From the NCBI GenBank assembly GCA_964645045.1, contig CAZXYZ010000027.1, positions 1 to 64,000 on the forward strand: 64,000 bases of DNA. The letters are read 5' to 3'. Shown piece by piece: positions 1 through 8,040 of this stretch (positions are counted from its first letter, which is position 1; every line of letters begins with the position of its first letter). The notes below the pieces were generated by a model. The model searched no databases and had not been told where the DNA came from. It saw only the letters and a program-made list of their open reading frames with translations. Source of the DNA: Anammoximicrobium sp964645045 (GTDB taxonomy: Bacteria > Planctomycetota > Planctomycetia > Pirellulales > Pirellulaceae). A program made the position numbers and the translations under genes.

Positions 1-17
1 GACTGATGGCGTGCCCC

Positions 18-797
18 CTACCGAAACCGCGGGCGATTCCCGTGCCGGCCCCACGGAACACCTGCTGCGATCGGCGCGAAATCCTCACTGCTGCACGGCT
101 GGAATTCATCCGGCCAACAAGCATGCATCCGGCACAGAACCCGATTCTGCAGCGGAGCATCCTTGTTCACACGAGCCACGTGTAACTTGATGAAGTCCAT
201 GTCGCACTGCTGAACAAGGTGCCACACGTCATGCGCCAAATAGCGGGGAACGTAACCAATCAGCATCCGTTCGCCTTCGGTGCGCACTGCTACCGCTTGG
301 GAATCGTGGTCGTTTTGCAGATCCAACATCAATCTCAGCGGCTCGCCTTCCTGTAACCGTCCAATCCGCTTTAAGACCGCATCCGACAGCCACCGAATGC
401 CGTGCAGGAAGAATTTGTTGACGTAACATCCGTCGGTGCCCGGCACGGGACAAGGGAACACTTCCACCGCGTCAGTCTGCCGAATCCCCTCCGTCACTCC
501 CAAGACAACAATCGGATCGGGCGGATTGTCGATGTCGAATCCGCTCCATCGCATGAACGCTTCGTATTCCGGCCGCGACTCAGAAAGCAGCCGGTTGGCG
601 AAAAGCGGGAACAGTCTCTCCGACTCGTACACTTGGTCCAACTGCTCCATGCGAGGAAACGGGTGGAAAACGGGCTTTCGAGCACCGCGAGTGTACCAAA
701 ACCGATACAGACCGCCGTCATGCTCAAGTCGGCCTACCGGCCGCCAGCCAGTCTGGTCGGGCATCGGGGGCCGCCAGGCAACGAATAACGAATTCAT
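18..797 (-). CDS. HIRAN-domain protein with a HipA N-terminal-like region
   Basis: The 259-residue protein has two recognisable parts. Residues about 20-85 resemble the small N-terminal subdomain of HipA-type kinases, with the hallmark LFPLFANRLL at 62-71. Residues about 125-230 form a HIRAN domain, with NKFFLHGIRWL near 127 and GYVPRYLA at 181-188. HIRAN domains are known to bind damaged DNA or 3' ends in Rad5/HLTF-type proteins and are common in bacterial mobile and defence loci. It is the last gene of a four-gene minus-strand operon, starting 10 bases after the HipA-like kinase gene. I infer that it partners the kinase, much as HipS partners HipT in split HipBST systems. The DNA-sensing role is inference. 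Confidence 0.8.
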   Translation of the reverse strand: MNSLFVAWRPPMPDQTGWRPVGRLEHDGGLYRFWYTRGARKPVFHPFPRMEQLDQVYESERLFPLFANRLLSESRPEYEAFMRWSGFDIDNPPDPIVVLGVTEGIRQTDAVEVFPCPVPGTDGCYVNKFFLHGIRWLSDAVLKRIGRLQEGEPLRLMLDLQNDHDSQAVAVRTEGERMLIGYVPRYLAHDVWHLVQQCDMDFIKLHVARVNKDAPLQNRVLCRMHACWPDEFQPCSSEDFAPIAAGVPWGRHGNRPRFR

Positions 798-807
798 CGG
801 GAATACC

Positions 808-1719
808 CTACTCCAGTAATCGTCGTTGGTTTGTCAGCAACAGTTCCACGGTAAATCGCTTGCAGACCTCTGACACACGCGCCGCGGGAACCCGTTCCAG
901 AATGCCCCCTATTCCGTCCCGGTTGACGGCCCGAAGCCGCCCAAGCCACGCTTGCGTGGCGTCTGGAGCCCTGCCAGCGAATGCCCGAAACGCTTCTCGT
1001 AATTCTAGGGGCCGAACGTCGTTTGGGGAGGCGTAGAACGGGCTCCGTCCGCGTCCGGCGAACGCCGCCATCGTTCGGTTCCGGTCCCGGGTGGTCAGGC
1101 GTTCCTCCCGCTCGCTGTCCAACAGATTCCGCGCCAGCGCTGCCCCGTGATCGAAGGTTGGGGCAAGCCGCAATTCGTTGCCATCCCAAAGCGATCCCCA
1201 GTTCTCGTGGTGCCGGTCCTGGTTGGCAATCCAGGCATCCAGCATGACGTATCCCGCGAAAACGTCCAAGGCCGATTCGATGCCCGCGGGCACGCTTCGC
1301 ATCCAGTCATCGGGTGGCGGGGCCAATCGTGCGACGATCTCAGCGACGGCCTCGACTGTGTGCTGCCGGACCTTGAACCGCTGCGTTTGCGGGTACTCCG
1401 AATCGACGGCCAACAGCAGCTGGTTGCCGAGCACCAGAACCGCCGGCTGGTAGGCCATGTTCTCGCAGACGACGCCCGGTCGAATGTAGTTCCGGCCGTC
1501 ATACTCGGCGGCCAGTTCGTATCCGACGTGGGGCAGCCCGATCAATTCGCAAAGATGGCATGCGACGACTTCCGCCCAGTCTTCACCCGTGCCGCGATCC
1601 TCGGCCTTGAACAACAACCGCCGGTCCCCGTCGCGAAACCAGAACTTGGGCTTGCTTCCCAGCGGTTCTACCGACTGCGACCGGGAACGCTCAACAGGCA
1701 ATACGGGGAACTCATTCAT
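808..1719 (-). CDS. HipA-like serine/threonine kinase lacking the N-terminal subdomain
   Basis: This 303-residue protein matches the catalytic part of HipA/CtkA-type kinases. The ATP-contact lysine is in LLFKAE (K38), GEDWAE is at 45-50, the catalytic loop is NQDRHHENWG at 166-175 and the metal-binding DHG is at 190-192. Classical HipA is about 440 residues. The missing N-terminal subdomain appears in the adjacent HIRAN gene, so this looks like a split HipA. The gene starts 2 bases after the specificity-subunit stop, so it is probably co-transcribed with the restriction-modification genes. No HipB-type helix-turn-helix antitoxin gene is visible nearby. HipA kinases phosphorylate translation factors; the target here is unknown. 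Confidence 0.82.
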   Translation of the reverse strand: MNEFPVLPVERSRSQSVEPLGSKPKFWFRDGDRRLLFKAEDRGTGEDWAEVVACHLCELIGLPHVGYELAAEYDGRNYIRPGVVCENMAYQPAVLVLGNQLLLAVDSEYPQTQRFKVRQHTVEAVAEIVARLAPPPDDWMRSVPAGIESALDVFAGYVMLDAWIANQDRHHENWGSLWDGNELRLAPTFDHGAALARNLLDSEREERLTTRDRNRTMAAFAGRGRSPFYASPNDVRPLELREAFRAFAGRAPDATQAWLGRLRAVNRDGIGGILERVPAARVSEVCKRFTVELLLTNQRRLLE

Positions 1720-1721
1720 GG

Positions 1722-3071
1722 TCAGTCCACCGGCTGGGCCCCCAGAATCATCGCTTCCACGTTGGCCTTGGCCGCGTCAGCGCGAGCCTTGGCGTCGGCT
1801 TTCAGCTTGGCGATTTCCGCCCGGTCGGCTTTCACTCGTTCAATTATGACGTGCTGCAGCCTTTCGGGTGGGATGGGCACGGGAAAGGCGCGCACCAACT
1901 CCGCACTAAGGTTGGGTTGATTGTTCCCGCTTGCCAACCCTCGCAGGTTGTCGTAGCGAACCATCAGGTAGAACCACACGAAATCAGGCAAAAGGCAGTC
2001 GGCAAAATCTGTCATGACCAAGCAGGCTTGGTTTGTTGCGGCTTCGATTCCGAGTTTCGCTGTTCGGCCGCGCGTCGCCCCTTGTCCATACATCGCCATT
2101 ACGATGCTGCCGACTGGGTAGAGTTTGGCCTGACAGTTCGCCAAGCCATCGTTGGAAAGCGTTTCTTCCGTCCATGTGATGACGTTGTTTCGTACCTCAG
2201 TTGTTTTCACCCAGGGGATTCCCCCGCCAAAGTACTCCGGCCTCTTGCGGCTGGGCGTTCCGCCGGTTCCCGTATGGCAGATTTCGCCAAGTGGCTTCGT
2301 GTCGTACTTACACTCGTTGGATTGCTGCCGCTCGCGCCAAGCCAACTCGACACCCCACCGACCCACCTCCGACCAGTTTAGGGCGAACGCCTTGGGACGG
2401 GGGGCTTGTTGGGTGGCTTTCAAGCCTAAATCGGCCAGAAAGCCGGCCTCGATTTCGCGTTCAAGCTGTTCGATTTTCGCCGCCGTCGTCGTCGCGTACT
2501 TCCGCGCCGCTTCCCACGCCGCCACGATCTTACGTTGCATCGGCAACATGACAATGGGAATGGGGATTTCCAGCAGGTTTTGGACAAACAGCCGTTCCTT
2601 TACGGCGTCTACGCGGTGGCATGCGATTTGTTCCATGAAATACCGGGTCTGGATCAAGATTTCGACGTAGCCCGGGAGTAGTTCCCCTTTCAGTCGCCAG
2701 ACTTGGTATTCCGGGCTAGTGATTGCGTCTTCCGGCACGTCGGGAACTCGCCCAAGTGAACCGACATTCGCCCGCGTGGGATTGTGGAAGAACCAGTCTT
2801 TGCGGATTCGCTTGTAGGGCGCGTTGAAGGTCTCGCCGCGTTGGTGGTGACTGAACACCACACCAGCTTCGTTGTTGACACCGTAAACCGGCCAGTCTGC
2901 GTTAGGCTTCTCCCAGGGTCGCACAAGCTCCGTTGCTTCTTCGGCGAAGTCACCCAGGGGGCGAAAGCCGGGGTGGGCCAAGCGAAAGCCCGATGCGCGG
3001 GCGGTCTTGATGTCCCAGCGCGGAAGGTCTCGCCAGTTCACCACCATGTACCGCATCGTGGGAACGGTCAT
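1722..3071 (-). CDS. Restriction-modification specificity subunit (HsdS-like)
   Basis: The 449-residue protein has the two-half organisation of specificity subunits. A first target-recognition domain (about 10-175) is followed by a helical spacer (about 178-212, rich in Lys, Glu and Ala), then a second target-recognition domain opening with the very typical TGTGGTPSRKRPEYFGGG (267-284) and IPWVKT, and a final spacer helix rich in Lys, Ala and Asp. It determines the DNA sequence recognised by the upstream methyltransferase-nuclease. Its ATG overlaps the stop of that gene in an ATGA arrangement (3068-3071), which indicates translational coupling. Confidence 0.9.
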   Translation of the reverse strand: MTVPTMRYMVVNWRDLPRWDIKTARASGFRLAHPGFRPLGDFAEEATELVRPWEKPNADWPVYGVNNEAGVVFSHHQRGETFNAPYKRIRKDWFFHNPTRANVGSLGRVPDVPEDAITSPEYQVWRLKGELLPGYVEILIQTRYFMEQIACHRVDAVKERLFVQNLLEIPIPIVMLPMQRKIVAAWEAARKYATTTAAKIEQLEREIEAGFLADLGLKATQQAPRPKAFALNWSEVGRWGVELAWRERQQSNECKYDTKPLGEICHTGTGGTPSRKRPEYFGGGIPWVKTTEVRNNVITWTEETLSNDGLANCQAKLYPVGSIVMAMYGQGATRGRTAKLGIEAATNQACLVMTDFADCLLPDFVWFYLMVRYDNLRGLASGNNQPNLSAELVRAFPVPIPPERLQHVIIERVKADRAEIAKLKADAKARADAAKANVEAMILGAQPVD

Positions 3072-5386
3072 GCGTCACCCCCGCCATTGCCCGGCAACGC
3101 GTAGGCCGCTGGCTTCTTGCAGAATCGCCGGAATAGCTGCAAGCAAGTTTCCTCCGGCTTCATGCCGGCCGGCATTCGGTCGTTGGGGTACAGTTCGTTG
3201 GCGTCCGGCTCGCCCGTGGCCGTGATGCCCACTTTCTCGGCTTCGTACAGGAAGATCGGATAGTCGAACCGCTCTTTCAGCAAGGCGCGGGCTTCCCGCG
3301 CCTTGGTCTCGGCCATGCGGTTTCGGTAGTCGCGCAACTCGGCTTGGGCCGCCTTCCGGGCGTCCGCGTCTTTCGCTTCCTTGGCCGCCTCGATTGACGC
3401 TTCCAGCCGGGCCGTTTCCGCCGCGAATTCGTCGGCGTATTTGGCGTCGATTTCCTTACCGGCCGCCTCCTGTTTCTTCTGGAAGTCGGCTTGTTCCTTC
3501 GCCGTGAACTTCTGCAGGAACAAGAGCGATGCCTTGACGCTCGCCCCCGACGAATAGAACGTCTCTTGGGGCAGACTGACCACGGCCAGAATCCGGGCGC
3601 GGTCTTCGCAGAACTCGCGGACGTAGGCCAGAGACGGATTGTTAAAGATGCCTTCGGGCAGCACGATTCCCATTCGGCCCCCAGGTTTCAACAGGGCCAA
3701 ACAGCGTTCGATGAACAGGATTTCGGTCTTCACCTTGCCGAGTTTCTTCCCGTCTTGGCCGCGCTTGGGTAACTCGAACAGGGACGCGATGGGGTTTCCT
3801 TTGGCCGCTTCCACCCGGGCTTGGGCCTGCTTGTACACGTCGCCGTATTCGTGCCGGTAACGCCGGTCGGCGTCGGGATGAACCGTGGTTTGGTCTTCCG
3901 TAAGCAGGTCGGACGGTTCGACATTCGCGCCGAAAGGCGGGTTGGTCAGGATCAAGTCGAAGCGGTCTTCAAAGATGCCGTTGACGTTTACGAATCCGTT
4001 GTGATGATGAACGCCCCCGTGGCCGTCGCCATGCAGGATCATGTTCATCTTGCTGGTACGCGCCATCCGGTCGTTGGCGTCGGTTCCGTACACGCACGTG
4101 TTCGACAGCTTCCAGATTCGGGAACCCATCTGGCGTTGGTCAATCGTGGCTTGGATTTCGTCGTAGTGTTTGCGCAACAGCTCGGCTCGCTTGGTTTCCG
4201 ACAGCCGTTTGGACTTCAGTTCTTCGCCGTACTCGCGATACCGCCGGTCGGCATCGGCCAGAACTTGTTGTCGCACGATGTCAAAGAACCGGATGAGAAA
4301 ACCGCCGGATCCGCTGGCCGGGTCGCAGAGGGTGTCCCCTTCCTTCGGTTCCATCATCCGAACCATGAATTCAACGATGGTCCGCGGCGTGAAGAACTGG
4401 CCGATTTCGCCCCTGAACGTCTTCCCGAGAAACCGTTCAAACGCGATGCCCTTCACGTCTTCGCTGGTGTCGGACAGGTTGTAACGCTCCAACAGCTTGA
4501 CGATCTCGCGCCCCGTGGCAGCCTTGAGATTGATCCGGTCGCGGTCGTCAAAAATCTTGTCTTCTCTGTACTCCGCCTTCGTATCGGAAAACAGCAGGTT
4601 CAGCGGATCGTTCCCGGGTAGCGTGTCGAGGTAGTCGACCGTGAATCGGTTCGTGCGTTGTTTCTTGCGGCGCATTTCCCGTTCCACCCAAACCTTGACG
4701 AACAGCACTTTGGCGATTTCGTCAAAGGCCGCCGCCGGGTCCAGGTGTTCGCGGTTCCGAATGACGTTGTGGCAGGAATGCAGCAAGTCGGCGAATTCGT
4801 CTTCCTTGAACGTCTTCAGCCTGGCGATTAGCTCTTGAATGTCCTTGTCGCTGGCGTCGGCGTGCGGAATGTCTTCGATTTCTTCGATGTACCCCGGCAT
4901 CCGGTCTTTCTTCACTCGCCAATACCGGGTTTCGCGGTTGTTGTGCGTGACGAAGAAAGGGGCGTCGGTTTGCCGGGCGTATAACTCGCCTTGGGCGTAG
5001 TCGCCCGCTTTGATGGTCACGTTGTCCGACTTGCATTCCACCACGATCAGCGGGGGCTTGCTGTCCGCCTTGTCTTGGGCCGTGCGCCAGATAACCACGT
5101 CGGCCCGCGCCCGGGCCGATCCACGCCCCGTCACGTCGAGTTCTTCCGCCATTTGGTTCAGGTCGAAGCCGTATTCGTTGTGGAGCATGACGACAAAGGC
5201 TTGGCGCACGCGCTCTTCCGGGGTTTCCGCCACCCACTTCTGCCGGATATGCGAGAAGATCTGCCCCTTGTCGTTCGTCTTGACCGCCAGCGCCGGGCGG
5301 TCCTCGCCGTTGTCGGCCGTAGTCACGTTTCCGTTTCGGCCTCGGCCATGGGCGCCCGCGCCTCCGCCATTGGTTCGCTTTGCCAT
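3068..5386 (-). CDS. Fused HSDR_N-type nuclease and N6-adenine methyltransferase
   Basis: The protein is 772 residues from the ATG at 5386. I chose this start because the 25 residues upstream look non-coding and run into the region of the divergent kinase. Residues about 50-180 are an HSDR_N-type PD-(D/E)xK nuclease fold, with Asp in ADVVIW (D96) and the E-x-K of VECKSD (E117, K119). Residues about 200-600 are an N6-adenine methyltransferase with motif I DPASGSGG (355-362) and motif IV NPPF (482-485). A long Lys/Glu/Ala-rich helix follows near the C-terminus. No translocase/helicase gene is present. Nuclease plus methylase in one chain with a separate S subunit resembles BcgI-type (type IIB) systems more than classical type I. 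The exact type is inference. Confidence 0.85.
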   Translation of the reverse strand: MAKRTNGGGAGAHGRGRNGNVTTADNGEDRPALAVKTNDKGQIFSHIRQKWVAETPEERVRQAFVVMLHNEYGFDLNQMAEELDVTGRGSARARADVVIWRTAQDKADSKPPLIVVECKSDNVTIKAGDYAQGELYARQTDAPFFVTHNNRETRYWRVKKDRMPGYIEEIEDIPHADASDKDIQELIARLKTFKEDEFADLLHSCHNVIRNREHLDPAAAFDEIAKVLFVKVWVEREMRRKKQRTNRFTVDYLDTLPGNDPLNLLFSDTKAEYREDKIFDDRDRINLKAATGREIVKLLERYNLSDTSEDVKGIAFERFLGKTFRGEIGQFFTPRTIVEFMVRMMEPKEGDTLCDPASGSGGFLIRFFDIVRQQVLADADRRYREYGEELKSKRLSETKRAELLRKHYDEIQATIDQRQMGSRIWKLSNTCVYGTDANDRMARTSKMNMILHGDGHGGVHHHNGFVNVNGIFEDRFDLILTNPPFGANVEPSDLLTEDQTTVHPDADRRYRHEYGDVYKQAQARVEAAKGNPIASLFELPKRGQDGKKLGKVKTEILFIERCLALLKPGGRMGIVLPEGIFNNPSLAYVREFCEDRARILAVVSLPQETFYSSGASVKASLLFLQKFTAKEQADFQKKQEAAGKEIDAKYADEFAAETARLEASIEAAKEAKDADARKAAQAELRDYRNRMAETKAREARALLKERFDYPIFLYEAEKVGITATGEPDANELYPNDRMPAGMKPEETCLQLFRRFCKKPAAYALPGNGGGDA

Positions 5387-5535
5387 GCCGGTCTTCCCGT
5401 GGGGTTCGTTGGTGCAAAGTCCACAGTATACCCACGGGCCCGAGGAATCGACAGCCGACACAAACGACCGGAGAGTTCACGCGCCAAGGTCAACTGCGAT
5501 GTCGGTCCATTCGATCCCACCCGCCACGCCCGCCG

Positions 5536-6699
5536 TTGAACGGCTCCTGGAGCCTTTTCCGCTCTTGGCTGGCCCGCAACCAGACCACGGGCGGGCTGCG
5601 CGCTGTCAAGGTTGTGCCGATCCGGGGCACGGCGACGGTCGATCCAGCCGGCCGCGAGATCGTCTCCCTGAGCCGCTTGGAGCAGACCGTCCGCATCCGC
5701 GATCCCAACCTGCTGACGATCCACCACGTAGGCCGGACGGCCGAATACCTATTCTACATCATGGATCCCGCCGACGACGTATCCGGCGCCCCGGCTGCAT
5801 GCGGCGAGGACTACACGCCGGCAACTCTGGTTGGGCTACTGGCCGCTGGTCCTGTCAGCAGCGACGATTGTGTACGCTGGTCAGGTCAATTGCTGTCCGC
5901 GCTGGCGTGTCTACATCGGGAGGGCTTAGTTCATCGGGACGTAAAACCGGCCAACTGCCTGTTCATCGGGGGCGAACTGAAGCTGGCGGACTTTGGGTTG
6001 TTGGCCCGGGTCGACCGCAGCGTGTCGCGGGTGGGCACGTTAGCCTACATGCCGCCCGATGGGATCATGGATACTCGCGCGGACGTTTACGCCGCCGGGC
6101 TCGTGATCTACGAGATGATCACCGGGTTACCGTCACATCGTTTCCCGTCGCTCCAGTCACGGGCCACGACGATCCTGGCAGATGCACGGCTGACGGTTCT
6201 CAATCGCCTGACCATCAAGGCGTGCCAGTCCGATCGGAATGCACGGTTTGCCGATGCGATGGCCATGCTGCAGACGTTCCAACAAGAGGTCGTGGATGGA
6301 ACTCCGTCCGACCGGCCAGAGGGAATGAAGGTGGCGCCGGGCAGAATCCGCCGGCTTCTCGGTCGTGCCATCGTAGCCGTCTGTCTGGCCGCTGCCCTGA
6401 TGGGCGGTTGGCTGCTCTGGCGCGGTCTGAACTCCGTCCCGAACGTCGACGTGAACTTCATCACCGACCAATGGGATGCCGAAATTTGGCTGGACGGGCG
6501 CCGTCTGTGTCAACCGGATGGCGAACCTTGGCTGACGCCATGTACGGTTACGGGCGTGTCCGCCGAGACGCACGCGGTCGTGCTGAAGCGTCAGGACCTG
6601 GAAGATCTGGTCTTGGGACATATCGACTTTAACAGGACACGCGAAGTCGTCGCTCACTGGCCGGGCGGGGATGGGCAGAGTCGAGCGGGAGCGCGTTGA
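5536..6699 (+). CDS. Membrane-anchored Ser/Thr protein kinase with damaged 5' end
   Basis: The open frame from the TTG at 5536 encodes 387 residues. It holds the kinase lysine in AVKVV (K25), the catalytic loop HRDVKPAN (133-140), DFG (152-154), the P+1 region YMPPD (171-175), a transmembrane segment at about 277-295 and a C-terminal region resembling PEGA-type domains. The glycine-rich loop is missing in this frame, but reading three frames in succession restores it: ERL (frame of the ATG at 5499), then PGAFSAL, then WLARNQTTGG. Two small indels between about 5543 and 5570 therefore probably broke the gene, or are assembly errors, and the original start was likely the ATG at 5499. It is divergent from the restriction-modification operon. 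Confidence 0.72.
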   Translation: MNGSWSLFRSWLARNQTTGGLRAVKVVPIRGTATVDPAGREIVSLSRLEQTVRIRDPNLLTIHHVGRTAEYLFYIMDPADDVSGAPAACGEDYTPATLVGLLAAGPVSSDDCVRWSGQLLSALACLHREGLVHRDVKPANCLFIGGELKLADFGLLARVDRSVSRVGTLAYMPPDGIMDTRADVYAAGLVIYEMITGLPSHRFPSLQSRATTILADARLTVLNRLTIKACQSDRNARFADAMAMLQTFQQEVVDGTPSDRPEGMKVAPGRIRRLLGRAIVAVCLAAALMGGWLLWRGLNSVPNVDVNFITDQWDAEIWLDGRRLCQPDGEPWLTPCTVTGVSAETHAVVLKRQDLEDLVLGHIDFNRTREVVAHWPGGDGQSRAGAR

Positions 6700-6932
6700 G
6701 CGCTGCCTCGCGCCTCTCGTTCAAACCCTCATTCCACTGGCTCGCCCCAGGCGGGGACGAAGCAGTGGTGGCAGCGGCGGCACTCGACGCGGATTCCGAG
6801 GAAATCGGGGCCGACGACGGTCATGGTGTTGGATTACGTCAACGCTGATTGCTTGGTCTGATTGCTTGGTCCCTCGCCAAAGGGCTTGGATTGCGGTACA
6901 ATAAGGTCGCGAAGCTTCAACCGAGGTGACCG

Positions 6933-7301
6933 ATGACCACTCTGGCAAATCGACTGCCCCTACACGCTGACGATCCGCCATTGCGCGTGGATGAGGGGGG
7001 TGCCGTCCGTGTCGGCGACACGCGCGTCTGTTTGGACCTGGTTGTCGAGCAGTACGAGAACGGCATGACGCCGGAAGACATGGTCCGAGCGTACGACAGT
7101 CTGGTGCTGGCCGATGTCCACGCCGTCATTGCCTACTACCTGCGGCACCAGGATGAAGTGCGGGCCTATCTGAAGCGACGCGCAGAGGAAGCCGACACCC
7201 TGCGGGCAAAGATCGAGGCAGAGCGCACGCGCATGTCGCGCGAGGAGTTGCTGGCACGGCGCCGTGCCGGGGAGAGAGTGCATGCTCCGATTGGCCAGTG
7301 A
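6933..7301 (+). CDS. DUF433-family antitoxin
   Basis: The 122-residue protein has the winged-helix-like DUF433 signature: a strand-rich start (RVDEGGAVRVGDTRVCLDLV), then YENGMTPEDMVRAYDSL, DVHAVIAYYL and a charged helical tail. DUF433 proteins are usually antitoxins of PIN-like toxins. It has a ribosome-binding site (GAGGTGA) just upstream of the ATG and a TACAAT hexamer at 6897-6902 that could be a -10 element. It overlaps the next gene by 20 bases, the usual arrangement in this type of toxin-antitoxin pair. Confidence 0.85.
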   Translation: MTTLANRLPLHADDPPLRVDEGGAVRVGDTRVCLDLVVEQYENGMTPEDMVRAYDSLVLADVHAVIAYYLRHQDEVRAYLKRRAEEADTLRAKIEAERTRMSREELLARRRAGERVHAPIGQ

Positions 7302-7641
7302 CGCCGACGTGCATGGCAACCTTGTCCGCGGACTTCGCCGGCGCCAGCCGGAGATCGACTTGGTACGCGTCCAGGACGCCTTGCCCGAAGGGACTCCTGA
7401 CCTCGAGGTTCTCGCCTGGGCCGCAGCCGAAAACCGCACCCTGATCACCAACGATCGGAACACGATGGCCGGCTTTGCTTACCAGCGAGCGGCGGCGGGA
7501 GAACCAGTACCGGGTGTCATCGTCACGACCAACCAACAGTCGATTGGCTCGGCGGTCGACGACATTCTGCTCATTGCCGAGTACATGTCGGAGGAGGAGA
7601 TCAGGGAGCACGTCGTGGTGTTCCTGCCTTTCCGCGGATGA
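7282..7641 (+). CDS. DUF5615 PIN-like toxin
   Basis: A 119-residue PIN-like protein of the DUF5615 family. It shows the early acidic strand (LASDADVHGNLVRGL), a central D-x-E-VLAWAAAENRTLITND block and a C-terminal VVVFLPFRG. The conserved Asp and Glu residues of the block fit a Mg-dependent RNase fold. The ATG at 7282 lies within the 3' end of the DUF433 gene, so the two are translationally coupled. The family pairing with DUF433 is well established; the RNA target is unknown. Confidence 0.83.
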   Translation: MLRLASDADVHGNLVRGLRRRQPEIDLVRVQDALPEGTPDLEVLAWAAAENRTLITNDRNTMAGFAYQRAAAGEPVPGVIVTTNQQSIGSAVDDILLIAEYMSEEEIREHVVVFLPFRG

Positions 7642-8040
7642 TTGCAGGCACCGTTACTTCGCGTCCCACATCGGACGAAAAAGGTAACTTGGTCGCCATC
7701 TCTTGTCGGGGAAGTGCTGACGGTCCATGCCTTGACGGGTGCCGGGAGCTTGCAACTGATGCAAAAAACGGAGGCGCGCATCTGACTTCAGCAAAAGCCC
7801 CTATCCAGGCGAACTGGCTGCGGTGGAAGAATCGTTGCTGGGGCGCGAACTGTGCGTCGGCCCGCCCGGCGGGCGAGTCGCCCCGCGAAGCTAAAACTTT
7901 GACAGCTACGCCGCGAGGTGTTAACCTTGCGGTCACGACTGACCCGAGGACAGGGACAACAGAGAGCGTCTCGTTGACAGGCTGGATGCCTGTTTCACTC
8001 TGTGGATCACGAACTGCCGGCTGCGTAAAGGAGCTTGCCA
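7642..8040 (+). other. Non-coding gap with a near-palindrome upstream of the PQQ gene
   Basis: I see no convincing gene in this 399-base stretch. It holds a TTGACA hexamer at 7899-7904 without a good -10 partner, and an 8-of-9 imperfect palindrome (CCGCGAGGT, 4-base centre, ACCTTGCGG) at 7911-7932. These could be regulatory for the downstream gene. The Shine-Dalgarno AAAGGAG ends 7 bases before the ATG at 8041. Confidence 0.4.

Noticed and set aside
5010..6632. 540-codon plus-strand open frame overlapping the methylase and kinase genes
   Set aside because: Only the short stretch from 5499 to about 5545 looks real, as the lost kinase N-terminus. The rest is antisense to the methylase or out of frame with the kinase.
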